Shown: in pieces, positions 8,348 to 17,267 of the stretch
Layout of the letters: every line of letters begins with the position of its first letter
Numbering within the stretch: the first letter of the stretch is position 1
Source of the DNA: Gemmatimonas phototrophica
GTDB taxonomy: Bacteria; Gemmatimonadota; Gemmatimonadetes; Gemmatimonadales; Gemmatimonadaceae
DNA: 64,000 nucleotides
Direction: 5' to 3'
Assembly (NCBI RefSeq): GCF_000695095.2
Contig: NZ_CP011454.1
Span: forward strand, 186,001 to 250,000
Program-made: the position numbers and the translations under genes
The notes under the pieces: generated by a model
Seen by the model: the letters and a program-made list of their open reading frames with translations, nothing else
The model's database searches: none
What the model was told of the DNA's origin: nothing

Positions 8348-8599
8348 ATGGCCATCAGTATCAAGGATCCAGACACCGACCGTCTCGCCCGTGAGCTCGC
8401 GGCCGTGACCGGAGAGTCGCTCACCGAGGCGATCCGTGCCGCGCTGGTCGAGCGACTCGAGCGTCACCAGCGTCCCGAGCGTCGCTATCCCATGCGTGAG
8501 GCCGCCCTTCGCATCCGTGAGCGGCTGAACGCGTTACCGGTAGTGAATGCCGGGGCCGGCATCGAGCTCGAGTACGACGAGCACGGTCTCCCCGCGTGA
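8348..8599 (+). CDS. vapB: VapB-type antitoxin (ribbon-helix-helix/transcription factor type)
   Basis: The 83-residue protein begins MAISIKDPDTDRLARELAAV with TGESLTEAIRAALVERLER, the typical PSK/VapB N-terminal DNA-binding region, and ends in a flexible acidic tail (IELEYDEHGLPA) that would bind the toxin. ATG 8348 is chosen because the upstream in-frame sequence is arginine-rich and overlaps the operator. Its stop overlaps the vapC GTG start by four bases (GTGA). Confidence 0.9.
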   Translation: MAISIKDPDTDRLARELAAVTGESLTEAIRAALVERLERHQRPERRYPMREAALRIRERLNALPVVNAGAGIELEYDEHGLPA

Positions 8600-9009
8600 T
8601 CGCCGCATCGCGCGCAGCGGTCATCGACACATCGGCGCTGGCCGCAATCGCACTTGGCGAGCCTGCAGCCGATCAGCTGGTCGGCGCCGTGGAATTGCTC
8701 GCGTTCCGCCTCGTCTCCGCCGGTTCAATTCTCGAACTGTCGCTGGTGCTGCAGGCCCGCTTCGGCACGGCGGCGGACATAACGGTCGACGAGCTCGTGC
8801 GGGATCTGCACCTCGACGTGGTGCCGTTCGACGGTCCGCAGCTGGTGCTGGCGCGCGATGGCGCCCGGCGCTTTGGTAAAGGCCGGCACGCCGCGTCGCT
8901 CAACTTCGGGGACCTCTACGCCTACGCATTGGCCATGGATCGGCAACTGCCATTGCTGTATGTCGGCAATCATTTCGCGCGCACCGACGTGCTGACGCTC
9001 GCAGTATAG
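8596..9009 (+). CDS. vapC: VapC-type PIN-domain ribonuclease toxin
   Basis: The gene starts at GTG 8596, overlapping vapB. The 137-residue PIN domain has its metal-binding acidic residues: Asp in AVIDTSAL, Glu in AGSILELSLV, Asp in LNFGDLYAYALA and Asp in FARTDVLTL. The common VGND segment reads VGNH here, but the next Asp is kept. VapC proteins cleave RNA (often tRNA or rRNA) in the cytoplasm when free of VapB. The module appears complete. Confidence 0.92.
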   Translation: MIAASRAAVIDTSALAAIALGEPAADQLVGAVELLAFRLVSAGSILELSLVLQARFGTAADITVDELVRDLHLDVVPFDGPQLVLARDGARRFGKGRHAASLNFGDLYAYALAMDRQLPLLYVGNHFARTDVLTLAV

Positions 9010-9065
9010 ATGGCCGAAATAGCACTCCTGTCGCGATCGCCGCGTGCGGGTGAGACATTCGTGGC

Positions 9066-9164
9066 ATGAATGAGCCGATTGCGCGTCTCACCTCCTCCCT
9101 CGCCGACCGCTACCGCGTCGACCGCGAACGCGGCGGAAGGCGCAGTGATGCTGCAGGGTTTTGA
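9066..9164 (+). pseudogene. Remnant of a Ser/Thr protein kinase N-terminus
   Basis: ATG 9066 opens a 32-codon frame reading MNEPIARLTSSLADRYRVDR then ERGGRRSDAAGF and a stop. The LADRYRVDRE-GG pattern is how kinase-TPR proteins of this type begin, just before the glycine loop (compare THRVVRELGGGGMS in the intact kinase at 20901). The rest of the kinase is absent. Similarity is short, so this is a tentative call. Confidence 0.4.
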
Positions 9165-9203
9165 TTGCCCAATGTGCCCAGATAGACGTCATATTTGCTG
9201 GTA

Positions 9204-10829
9204 ATGCAAAAACCTCTTCTTCAACGGTGTGGCGCACTGGCTGCGAGCCTCGTGGCCCTCGCAACCGCCTGCGTGGGTCAGCGCCAGACGACCGTAACAC
9301 CACGGACGCCGACCGAAAGTGCACCGTCGTCCACGGTGATCGACGGGGCCTTTGACGATTGGCGCGCGGTACCGGTGTGGGCTCGGTTCCCCGCTTCGTC
9401 CGCAATGGCCAGCGCACCACTCACGGTGCAGGCGAATGACGATTCGCACTTTTTCTATCTGTCGGTAGCGCTGCGCGACAGCACGGTGGTCAGCGCCATG
9501 TCCGGCACGATGCACCTCCTCATCGATGCCGATGCGGATAGCACGACCGGCGGCACCGCGTACGACATGCGCGGTGTGGATTTCGCGCTGGATCTGTCGA
9601 GGCTCGACATTGTGCAGGCGGGCGTTCATGGAGCCGGAATCGCCTTACGCACGATCACCAGTGCGGGACTCGGCGCGTTTCGCTCGGCCTACGAACTCCA
9701 GGTCGTTGCGCTGCCCGGCTGGAGCACCGATCGGTTTGAGCTCCGGATTGCCCGAGACGGTGCGCCGCAGGGCTGGCCGCGTCTCGGGGCGCAGATACGC
9801 GCCCGGATGGTGCGGGTGGCCCCCGACAGCGCGCGTGTAGCGACCCCCGTGCAGCGGTACGTGTTCACAACACCGCTCGATACCACGCCGTTGCGCGGTG
9901 CGTCGTCGGTACCCGACAAAGCGCCAGGAGCGGTGCGCGTGGCGCACTGGAATGTCTCCGAGGGGTCCTTCCTTGCGCCGGGCAATCACGCCAAGCTGCT
10001 GGCGGCCGTGTCGCCGGAGATCATCGTGCTCGATGAGGTGTCGGGGGAAGTAGACAGCACGGCGTTGGCGGCGTTTTTTGCCCGCCCCGAGTTGGCCCGA
10101 ATGGGGAGCTGGCGCTTCGTGCATGGGCAGAGTGGCGGGCGGCAACGCGGTGTGGTGGCGGCGCGCGGGCGTGCCATTCGGGCCGAGCCGAGTATGCGCT
10201 ACATGCGTTACCCCGATGGGTCGCTCGACAGTCTCGCGCGCAGTGATGCACGAATGCAAGCGCGATTCATCGACACGGAGCGTCGGGCGAATATCGCCAG
10301 TACCGGCGCGTGGGTAGACGTGGACGGCATTGAGACGCTCTTCGTCACCGTGGACCTGACCAGCGGTGGATATCTCGGCAGCCCCAACGACGCCTTTCGC
10401 CTGCTGCAGGCGCGTACGATGCGTCGCTATGTACTCGACGCCATTGGACAGGGATCATCCCGCGCGCCGGTGGTGATTGCCGGTGACTACAACTCGGTGG
10501 CGTCGTACGAGTCGGTGCGCACGCTGCAGCAGTCGCTGGATACCGATGGTTCGGACCTGACGTTGAATCGCGCGTTGCGGTTGGATGGTCGTACCGCCAG
10601 CACGTGGCGCAACGACAGTGTCGCGCAGTTCACGCCAGGGCGACTCGATCTGGCACTCTACTCCGACCGGGCGTTCGAGCAGACCGGTGGGTTTGTGTTT
10701 GCCGCGGAAGACCTGACAGACCGCTTGCTCGGATCGCTGCAGATCACCCGGGATATGTCTAGGCAGTCCTCAGACCACCTTATTGTGGTGACGGATCTGC
10801 GGCGCAAACAGGGAGCTCCTCGTAAATAG
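9204..10829 (+). CDS. Exported endonuclease/exonuclease/phosphatase (EEP) family protein
   Basis: ATG 9204 gives a lipoprotein-like signal (ALAASLVALATAC, Cys about residue 23) and a 541-residue product. Residues about 45-230 resemble a CBM9-like beta-sandwich (VIDGAFDDWRAVPVWARF is the hallmark entry strand). The C-terminal 300 residues are an EEP domain: VRVAHWNVSEGSFL (Asn of the first motif), a conserved Glu in DEVSGEVD, IAGDYNSVASYESV (Asp-x-Asn) and the final SSDHLIVVTDLR (Asp-His). These are the metal and catalytic residues of phosphoesterases in this family. The substrate (nucleic acid, phospholipid or other phosphodiester) is not predictable. Confidence 0.85.
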   Translation: MQKPLLQRCGALAASLVALATACVGQRQTTVTPRTPTESAPSSTVIDGAFDDWRAVPVWARFPASSAMASAPLTVQANDDSHFFYLSVALRDSTVVSAMSGTMHLLIDADADSTTGGTAYDMRGVDFALDLSRLDIVQAGVHGAGIALRTITSAGLGAFRSAYELQVVALPGWSTDRFELRIARDGAPQGWPRLGAQIRARMVRVAPDSARVATPVQRYVFTTPLDTTPLRGASSVPDKAPGAVRVAHWNVSEGSFLAPGNHAKLLAAVSPEIIVLDEVSGEVDSTALAAFFARPELARMGSWRFVHGQSGGRQRGVVAARGRAIRAEPSMRYMRYPDGSLDSLARSDARMQARFIDTERRANIASTGAWVDVDGIETLFVTVDLTSGGYLGSPNDAFRLLQARTMRRYVLDAIGQGSSRAPVVIAGDYNSVASYESVRTLQQSLDTDGSDLTLNRALRLDGRTASTWRNDSVAQFTPGRLDLALYSDRAFEQTGGFVFAAEDLTDRLLGSLQITRDMSRQSSDHLIVVTDLRRKQGAPRK

Positions 10830-11026
10830 TTGCGGGGCCGACAGAACTGCCGACAGCAATAGTGCACTATAGGGACAGTTTCAAAGCAATGACGGTGATT
10901 GACTGATACCGCATTCTTTGGATGGCCGTACCATGGTGCCGACTTCACTGTCGAATGCTGACCTTGCCGCGCAGATACCAGACTGGGAGCTTACCCCAGT
11001 CCGCTTACTCCTCGTCGCCCCGCGCT

Positions 11027-14000
11027 GTGTCCTCTTCGTCCCCACTCGAAAGTTTTGCGCCGGTCGCGCTTGCCGCCCTGCTGGACGGCGACGCCGCTGA
11101 TCCCGCACATCTGACGACTCGCGGGGGCGCGCTGTTCGTGGACATCGCCGGCTCCGTCTCGCTCGCGGAGCGGCTGATGACGCTGCACGGCGTGCAGGGG
11201 ACCGCCGAACTGTCGCGCGTGTTGAGCGCCACTTTCGCGCCACTGGTGCATCTCATCCACGAAGCGGGTGGTGAAGTGGTGCAGTTTGCCGGCGACGCGC
11301 TGCTGGCGGTGTTCCCGGCCAACTATGCCCACGACGAATGGGCCGCCGTACAGGAAGCGATTGAAGCGGCCGAGCGCATGCTCGCGCTCGAACTCACGCG
11401 CGGGGTCACGCTCCGCGTGGGGGTAGGGGCTGGTGCCTTCACCATTGCCCGGCTTGGTGGCGATATGCACCAGTCGGAACTGGTGGTCTATGGCCCCGCG
11501 GTGGCCGAGTGTTTTGTGGCGGCCGCGTCCGCCCGGGTGGGCACGGTTGCGCTGGGCTCCACCGCCGCGGCGCGTCCGAATGCTGCGCAGTCGCCACCCC
11601 GCCCGCGCACCACGCAGTGGCGTGCTGCCCTGAAGCCCACCAGCGTGACGGCGTTGGTTCCGCGGTCGGTCCGCACACGCATTACGGAAGGGGCCGATCC
11701 GTGGCTCGCGGAATCGCGCCAGGTGACGGTGCTCTTTGCGCTTGTGCATGGCATCTCACTTGAGGCGCCCGAAGCGGTGCAGCAGCTGCATCACGTTACT
11801 GAAGCGTTCAAGCAGGTGGTGCACGAGCACAATGGATTCGTGCGTCACGTCAGCATTGACGACAAGGGCATCGTGGCCGTGGCGGCTTTCGGTATTCCGC
11901 CCATGGACCGCGAACCGCAGCCGGCGGATGCGCTCCACGCGGCCATGGCGTTGCAGACGGCCACCGAATCGCTGGGGTGCTCCGTTTCCGTGGGCATTGC
12001 CACCGGACGGGTGTTTTGTGGTGCCATTGGCGCCGAGTCGCGACGGGAGTACGCGGTGGTGGGACGCACGGTGAATCTGGCGGCGCGTCTCATGGGCAAA
12101 GCGCAGGGCGCCATTGTGTGCGACGAAAGCACGCAGCAGGCCGCCCACGCGATCGCGCGCTTTTCACCTCTCCCGCCTCTTCTGGCGAAGGGCTTTGCCG
12201 ACGCTGTGGTGCCGCACCGGTTGGAGGCGCTCGACGACCCCACCAAGGCCGCGCTGCGCACGCCCACGCCGCTCTTTGGACGGGACACTGAGCTGCGTCG
12301 CCTTCTGGAAGTGGCGCAGGATGCCACGGCCGGCCGGCGCACGGTGCTCCTGGAGGGGGCGCCGGGGCTGGGCAAGAGTACGCTGTTGCGCGCCTTCGCC
12401 GATGCCGCAGCCCGTACCGGTACGGTGGTGCTCAAGGGACAGGCGCAGTGGAATCAGCGCGCCGCCTCGTATCACGCCTGGGTGCCCATTGTGCAGGAAC
12501 TGCTGGGCGTGCAGGACGACCTGGACGCCGCACGGCGGCGCGAGACCGCCGAGCGGATGGCGGTGGGTGATGAGTCAGTGGCGCGTCGGTTGCCACTGCT
12601 CAACGACGTGTTGCCCGTGGGGCTGCCGGAAACGGAGTGGACCGCTGGTCTCGATGGCACGTCACGCGCGGAAGAAACCCGCGGACTGCTGCTCGATCTG
12701 TTGGTGCGCTATCGCGGTACGCGCACGCTGGCGCTGATCATCGATGATGCGCAGTGGTGCGATGGCGAATCGTGGGCCATGGCGCTGCGCGGATTGAACG
12801 ATGTCTCGGGAATCCTGTTGGTACTCTCGGTGCGCGAAACACAGGCGATCCCGGTCGAAGCGCGCCGGCTGCTCGATGATCCGCGTACCACCGCCCTGGT
12901 GCTCGGCGCACTCGATACCACTGCCATCACTGCGGCCGCCGCCGTTGCGCTGGGGGTTCGCCGATTGCCCGCCGCCATTGGTCAATGGCTGCAGACGCAG
13001 GCGGGGGGTAATCCTTTCTTCGCGCGCGAGCTCGCGCTGTCGCTCGTGCAGCAGGGCGCGGTGGAAGTGGCTGACGGATTGGTGGTGCGCGCGCCGACCG
13101 CTGACGCGCTCTCGCGCATGGCACTACCCGCCTCCATGGAAGCGCTGGTGTTGCATCGCATTGATGCGCTCGATGCCACGCAGCAGGCGCTCCTCAAGAT
13201 GGCGAGCGTGTTGGGCTTCACGTTCACGCGACAGGATCTGCACACCATCCATCCGGTTGCGGAGCGCGTGGATCGGCTGAACGACGATCTGGCGGCATTG
13301 GTTCGCGCGCAGCTCATTGTCTCCACCGAGCGTGGCTACGCCTTTGCGCACCAGATCATCGTCGACACCACGTATCGCATGATGGTGGGCGATCAACTGC
13401 GTCAGGCGCACGCGCAAGTGGCGGCGCTGCTGGCGGCCCGCGCCGGCGATGAACCGGGTGCCATGGCGGGGCAGGTGGCCTACCACGCTCTGGCGGCCGG
13501 CGACACCACGGCCAGCTTCCGATGGCTCTCCGCAGCCGCCGACGAAGAGCTGCGCAAGGGTGCCTTTCGCGATGCCGTATATCACTTGCAGCAGGCGCTG
13601 ACGCTGGATGAGCAGTGCGGATATCCCATGGATACCACGCAACGGGCGCATTGGTATCGTTTGCTTGGTGATGCGCACGAAGGGTTGGGTGAAATGCAGG
13701 ACGCGCAGCACAGTATGCAGAGCGCGCTGCTGCATCTCGGCATTACCCTGCCGGCGTCGTCCGGCGGCTGGCTGCGGTTGGCGCTGCGCGAGCTCCTGCG
13801 TCAGCTCACGCATCTGGTGCTCACCCCCAAGCCGTACCCGGCGGATAGTCCGGAGTGGCGACGCGCGCGGGACATTGCGCTCGCGATGATCACCATCTCC
13901 GAAGTGCAATACGGCGACAACAACGCCAATGGCATGGCGGCCATGATCTTTGGCGCGGCCAATTCCGGTGATCGCCTTGGCGAAGTGCCCGGTGTCTCGC

Positions 14001-15037
14001 GCGTGCTGGGGCTGGTGGGCGTCAGCTTTGCCATGCTCGGCGCCGCACCACTGGCGCGTCGCTACTTCGATCGGGCCGAACGCGTGGGCGCCAACATCGG
14101 TGACATGAGTGGCCGCGTGCGCACGTCGGTGGCTTATGGCTCGTGGGCCACGTGGACCGGCGGACTGGCCCGTGCCGCGGGCATTTTGCAGCACGCTCGC
14201 ACGCAGGCCGAGACCCACGGCCTTCGGCGTGAGTGGGAGATGGTGGTTGGGGTGGATGCCAACGAACAGCTGGCGCGCGCCGATTACGAGGGCCACCGCA
14301 GCATGGGTGCGCTGCTGCTCACCACCTCGCGTGAACGTTCGCGTCCCTTGGGACGGGTGTGGGCCTTGCTCATTCTCTCCAGCAATCATTTGCGCACCGG
14401 CCAACTGGATGCCGCCGGCGAGGTGCTGGAGGAGCTGCGCGGCATTCCGGATTTGCTGGCGCAGGAGCAGGTGCAGGCCGACGGCAATACGCTCATGCTG
14501 GCGGTCCGTCGCAACGACTGGACGCAGGTGCGACGCATGGCGGACGTGGTGGCCGATGGGCTGGGTATTCGTCGGGTGGGCGGCAACCCGGCGGGGCCAC
14601 GCATCGTGATTCCCTTTCACTGGCAGCCCTTCTGGGCGCATTCGGAAGCGCGCGTGGCGTTGCTGGAGCGCGCCTCACCGGTAGAGCGCGTGCAATTGCT
14701 GCGTGATGCCGACGCGGCGGCCCGAGCCCATGTCGCCTTCGGCAAGCAGTTCCGACTGGGAGAAGTGGGGGCGTTACTCTGTCACGGTCGTGTCCAGAGT
14801 CTGGCTGGCGCCGAGGCGCGCGCCAACCGACTGCTGGCGCGCGGCGTGGCGCTGGCCGAGGAGTTCGGCATGCCGTATGAATTGGCGCGGGGCATTGCCT
14901 TTCAGGGGTTGGCAGCGGCGGCCGGTAGCGCCGAACGTCGCCGGCTGTTGGCCGATAGTCGCCAGCGGTTTGCCGCCATTGGCTCGCGGTGGGAAGTGCA
15001 GCAGGTGGAACAGCTCATTGCCAGAGATCACGTATGA
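11027..15037 (+). CDS. Soluble adenylyl cyclase-like protein: tandem class III cyclase domains, AAA/STAND ATPase and helical repeats
   Basis: GTG 11027 gives 1336 residues; ATG 10922 would add 35 residues that do not resemble protein of this family. Domain C1 (about 33-170) has both metal aspartates, Asp39 (FVDIAGS) and Asp90 (FAGDALLAVF). Domain C2 (about 230-380) has the substrate-type Lys280 (SIDDKGIVAV) and the transition-state pair Asn350/Arg354 (VNLAARL). This split of catalytic residues is that of human ADCY10 (D47, D99; K334, N412, R416, from memory). A P-loop follows (GAPGLGKST, Lys450) with Walker B at LALIIDDAQW (about 570), then some 600 residues of helical TPR-like repeats. It should make cAMP, or possibly cGMP. 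The bicarbonate-binding Lys95 of ADCY10 aligns with Gln86. Its stop overlaps the next start (ATGA). Confidence 0.9.
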   Translation: MSSSSPLESFAPVALAALLDGDAADPAHLTTRGGALFVDIAGSVSLAERLMTLHGVQGTAELSRVLSATFAPLVHLIHEAGGEVVQFAGDALLAVFPANYAHDEWAAVQEAIEAAERMLALELTRGVTLRVGVGAGAFTIARLGGDMHQSELVVYGPAVAECFVAAASARVGTVALGSTAAARPNAAQSPPRPRTTQWRAALKPTSVTALVPRSVRTRITEGADPWLAESRQVTVLFALVHGISLEAPEAVQQLHHVTEAFKQVVHEHNGFVRHVSIDDKGIVAVAAFGIPPMDREPQPADALHAAMALQTATESLGCSVSVGIATGRVFCGAIGAESRREYAVVGRTVNLAARLMGKAQGAIVCDESTQQAAHAIARFSPLPPLLAKGFADAVVPHRLEALDDPTKAALRTPTPLFGRDTELRRLLEVAQDATAGRRTVLLEGAPGLGKSTLLRAFADAAARTGTVVLKGQAQWNQRAASYHAWVPIVQELLGVQDDLDAARRRETAERMAVGDESVARRLPLLNDVLPVGLPETEWTAGLDGTSRAEETRGLLLDLLVRYRGTRTLALIIDDAQWCDGESWAMALRGLNDVSGILLVLSVRETQAIPVEARRLLDDPRTTALVLGALDTTAITAAAAVALGVRRLPAAIGQWLQTQAGGNPFFARELALSLVQQGAVEVADGLVVRAPTADALSRMALPASMEALVLHRIDALDATQQALLKMASVLGFTFTRQDLHTIHPVAERVDRLNDDLAALVRAQLIVSTERGYAFAHQIIVDTTYRMMVGDQLRQAHAQVAALLAARAGDEPGAMAGQVAYHALAAGDTTASFRWLSAAADEELRKGAFRDAVYHLQQALTLDEQCGYPMDTTQRAHWYRLLGDAHEGLGEMQDAQHSMQSALLHLGITLPASSGGWLRLALRELLRQLTHLVLTPKPYPADSPEWRRARDIALAMITISEVQYGDNNANGMAAMIFGAANSGDRLGEVPGVSRVLGLVGVSFAMLGAAPLARRYFDRAERVGANIGDMSGRVRTSVAYGSWATWTGGLARAAGILQHARTQAETHGLRREWEMVVGVDANEQLARADYEGHRSMGALLLTTSRERSRPLGRVWALLILSSNHLRTGQLDAAGEVLEELRGIPDLLAQEQVQADGNTLMLAVRRNDWTQVRRMADVVADGLGIRRVGGNPAGPRIVIPFHWQPFWAHSEARVALLERASPVERVQLLRDADAAARAHVAFGKQFRLGEVGALLCHGRVQSLAGAEARANRLLARGVALAEEFGMPYELARGIAFQGLAAAAGSAERRRLLADSRQRFAAIGSRWEVQQVEQLIARDHV

Positions 15038-16260
15038 CACAGAGCACGTGGACGGTTGAATCACTCGGTGAGGCCCGCCAGTGGGGTGACCCATTGGCCG
15101 CTGGTGCCGTGAGCGCCGCCTTTGGCCTTGCCGACGATATCGAGCTCGGCACGCGGCGCGTTGCCGACTTCATGCAGATGCTCGTGCGGGAGGAGGGGAT
15201 CCCGCACGGCCAGATACCGCCTCTCGTGAAGGACTTTTTGGAGCAGGCAGCCGAGGTCCCGTCGTGGTACAGAGGGGAAAAACTGTTGGAAGGCGAGAAG
15301 CTGTTCATGGAGCACGGCCTGCTCAGTCTCGCCTCGCTGTTGCACGCCAGTTTGCCGGAGTGCTACCTCATGGAGCGCGGCGTGCATGTGCTCTATCTGA
15401 CGCAGCAGCTCGATGCCCACGTGTTTCGCCGACTGCTGGAAACCGCACAGATGGTGGTGACGGTCATGTCGCCCGGTGGTATTCGCGAAGAGAATGGACG
15501 TCTCGTGGGCCCCGGTGTAAAGGTCGCGCTCAAGGTGCGGCTGATGCATGAGACCATGCGGCACCTCATTCAAGATGCCTCGGACGCGACGCCCAACACC
15601 CCGGCGCTGCGACTGTCGGAGGTGATGATCAAGTGCCCGTGGCAGCGTCAGCAGTGGGGGGCGCCCATCAATCAGGAGGATATGGCGTACACGCTGCTCA
15701 CGTTCGGCTACGTGATTCCGCGTTCGCTGGTGCGGCTTGGGGTACCACTCGACAAGGATGCGCAGGAAGCCATCATGCACGCGTGGAATGTGGTGGGGCA
15801 TGTGATGGGGGTGCATCACTCCCTCATGGCGCACACGTTGGCGGATGCCGAGGCGCTCTATGCCATGATTCAGAAAACGCAGGCGGCGGAGAGCGACATG
15901 GCGAAGGGGATGACTCGGAGTCTGGTACGGGTGGTGCGCGATCAGTTGCCGTTCTTCCTCCAGTGGGCGCCTCCGGTGCTCATTGAACATTTGTGTGGAC
16001 CCGAGGCGGCGAAGATGCTGGGGGTACGCAACCAGAGTTTCTGGGGGCGCCTCTTTCACGGACCGGCATTACGGCTCCTGCGTTTTGTGCTCAAGCTGGA
16101 GGCGGTGTTCTTCAACAGTTCCAAGGCCGGTCGTTGGGTGCTCTTGCACTTCGGGGAGCATATGGTGCGCTTGCTGGCCCGGTTTCCCAAGGGGACACGC
16201 GACCGTTCGTTTGAACTGCCGCACGATGTGGCGGTGGCGTGGGGGCTGGCGCGGTCATGA
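15034..16260 (+). CDS. Oxygenase MpaB/latex-clearing-protein (Lcp) family, DUF2236
   Basis: The 408-residue protein starts at ATG 15034 inside the stop of the cyclase gene. Lcp enzymes are b-type haem dioxygenases that cleave poly(cis-1,4-isoprene). The haem region is recognisable: KVRLMHETMRHL matches R-x-x-H-x-x-x-R (R195/H198/R202 of Lcp K30, from memory), and RRLLETAQMV carries the upstream Arg and Thr. WGAPINQEDMAYTLLTFGYV is the next conserved block. There is no signal peptide, unlike exported rubber oxygenases, so the substrate is likely internal and could be a carotenoid or polyprenyl chain (inference). It is the second gene in the four-gene overlapping operon. Confidence 0.85.
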   Translation: MTQSTWTVESLGEARQWGDPLAAGAVSAAFGLADDIELGTRRVADFMQMLVREEGIPHGQIPPLVKDFLEQAAEVPSWYRGEKLLEGEKLFMEHGLLSLASLLHASLPECYLMERGVHVLYLTQQLDAHVFRRLLETAQMVVTVMSPGGIREENGRLVGPGVKVALKVRLMHETMRHLIQDASDATPNTPALRLSEVMIKCPWQRQQWGAPINQEDMAYTLLTFGYVIPRSLVRLGVPLDKDAQEAIMHAWNVVGHVMGVHHSLMAHTLADAEALYAMIQKTQAAESDMAKGMTRSLVRVVRDQLPFFLQWAPPVLIEHLCGPEAAKMLGVRNQSFWGRLFHGPALRLLRFVLKLEAVFFNSSKAGRWVLLHFGEHMVRLLARFPKGTRDRSFELPHDVAVAWGLARS

Positions 16261-17267
16261 CGGTGCCAACAGAACAGTCCGAGTCGCACACCACGCAACT
16301 GGAGCGGGAGAGCCGCAGCGATGTGCGCATGCTGGTGGTGTTGCTGGTCACCCTGGGGGTGGCTGGTGCGCTGTCGCTCAATGCGGTCCAGGTTGCTCGG
16401 CCGGCAGTGGATCACCTCCACCAGCAGCCCAGCCCGAACGGATACACGTGGAGTACCGCGCTATTCATTCTCCCCTGTCTGGTGCTGGGCGCGTGGCTGT
16501 ACCGGCACCCGAAGCTGGTGGTGCAGCGTCGTGCGGTGTCCTTTGGGTTGCTTGCCATCGTCCCGGTGTGGTGTGCACTCGATATCCTGCTGGGACGCAC
16601 GTTCTTCAAGTTTCCCAATAAGGGTTCCACCATGGAGTGGTACTTCTGGGGATGGAAGCCGGGGAGCGGCTGGGCACGTGAAATTCCCATTGAGGAGTTC
16701 ATTTTCTACATTGGCGGCGTTGCGGCCATTCAGCTCACGTATGTGTGGTGCAGTGAGTCGTGGCTCTCGCGCTATCGCGCCAGCGATGATGATCGTCGCC
16801 TGCTGGGTGGCAGCAAACTGCATCAGCCGCACTGGAGCTCCTTGCTCACCGGCGTGGCGCTCTTTGGTGCCGCCTGGGCCTACAAGGTGCTGGTAGCACA
16901 TTCCACGGGCATCCCCGGGTACTTTGGTTTTCTGCTGTTGAGCAGCGTGTTGCCCATTTTCATTTTTCTCAATGTGGTGCGACCGCTCATCAACTGGCCG
17001 GCGTTTGCCGTGACCATGTTGTTGCTGGTGTTTGTGTCGCTCCTCTGGGAGGTGACGTTGGGCATTCCCTACGGCTATTGGGATTATCAGCAGGAGCAAA
17101 TGATCGGCATCTTCATTCGGCCGTGGAACAATCTGCCGGTGGAGGAACCGCTGCTGTGGGTCGCGGCCGCGTGGCTCAACGTGATCGTGTACGAAGTCAT
17201 TCAGCTATTGCTCGTTACGCGGCGATCACTCTGGTCGCTGGTGATGCCACACCGGAGCGCGACATGA
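16257..17267 (+). CDS. Lycopene cyclase domain-containing membrane protein
   Basis: ATG 16257 overlaps the preceding stop. The 336-residue protein has about eight hydrophobic helices and two copies of the P-x-E-E signature of CrtYc/CrtYd-type lycopene beta-cyclases: REIPIEEFIFYIGGVA near residue 150 and NLPVEEPLLWVAAAWL near 295. Heterodimeric and fused CrtYcd cyclases carry one motif per half. The protein is longer than the usual fused enzyme (about 235 residues). Cyclisation of lycopene ends or of another polyene is the family role; whether this member acts on carotenoids is unknown. No crtB or crtI is in the window. Confidence 0.78.
   Translation: MTVPTEQSESHTTQLERESRSDVRMLVVLLVTLGVAGALSLNAVQVARPAVDHLHQQPSPNGYTWSTALFILPCLVLGAWLYRHPKLVVQRRAVSFGLLAIVPVWCALDILLGRTFFKFPNKGSTMEWYFWGWKPGSGWAREIPIEEFIFYIGGVAAIQLTYVWCSESWLSRYRASDDDRRLLGGSKLHQPHWSSLLTGVALFGAAWAYKVLVAHSTGIPGYFGFLLLSSVLPIFIFLNVVRPLINWPAFAVTMLLLVFVSLLWEVTLGIPYGYWDYQQEQMIGIFIRPWNNLPVEEPLLWVAAAWLNVIVYEVIQLLLVTRRSLWSLVMPHRSAT

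Noticed and set aside
10922-11026. Longer start (ATG 10922) for the cyclase
   Set aside because: The added 35 residues show no similarity to the domain start and lack a ribosome site; GTG 11027 puts Asp39 at a position like Asp47 in ADCY10. Not fully excluded.
13124-14641. 505-codon minus-strand frame inside the cyclase-ATPase gene
   Set aside because: Antisense to a well supported gene, with no recognisable domain.
1-15037. A bicarbonate circuit linking SulP-DabA to the ADCY10-like cyclase
   Set aside because: The genes are 7 kb apart in separate units, and the bicarbonate-binding Lys is Gln in the cyclase; too weak to propose.
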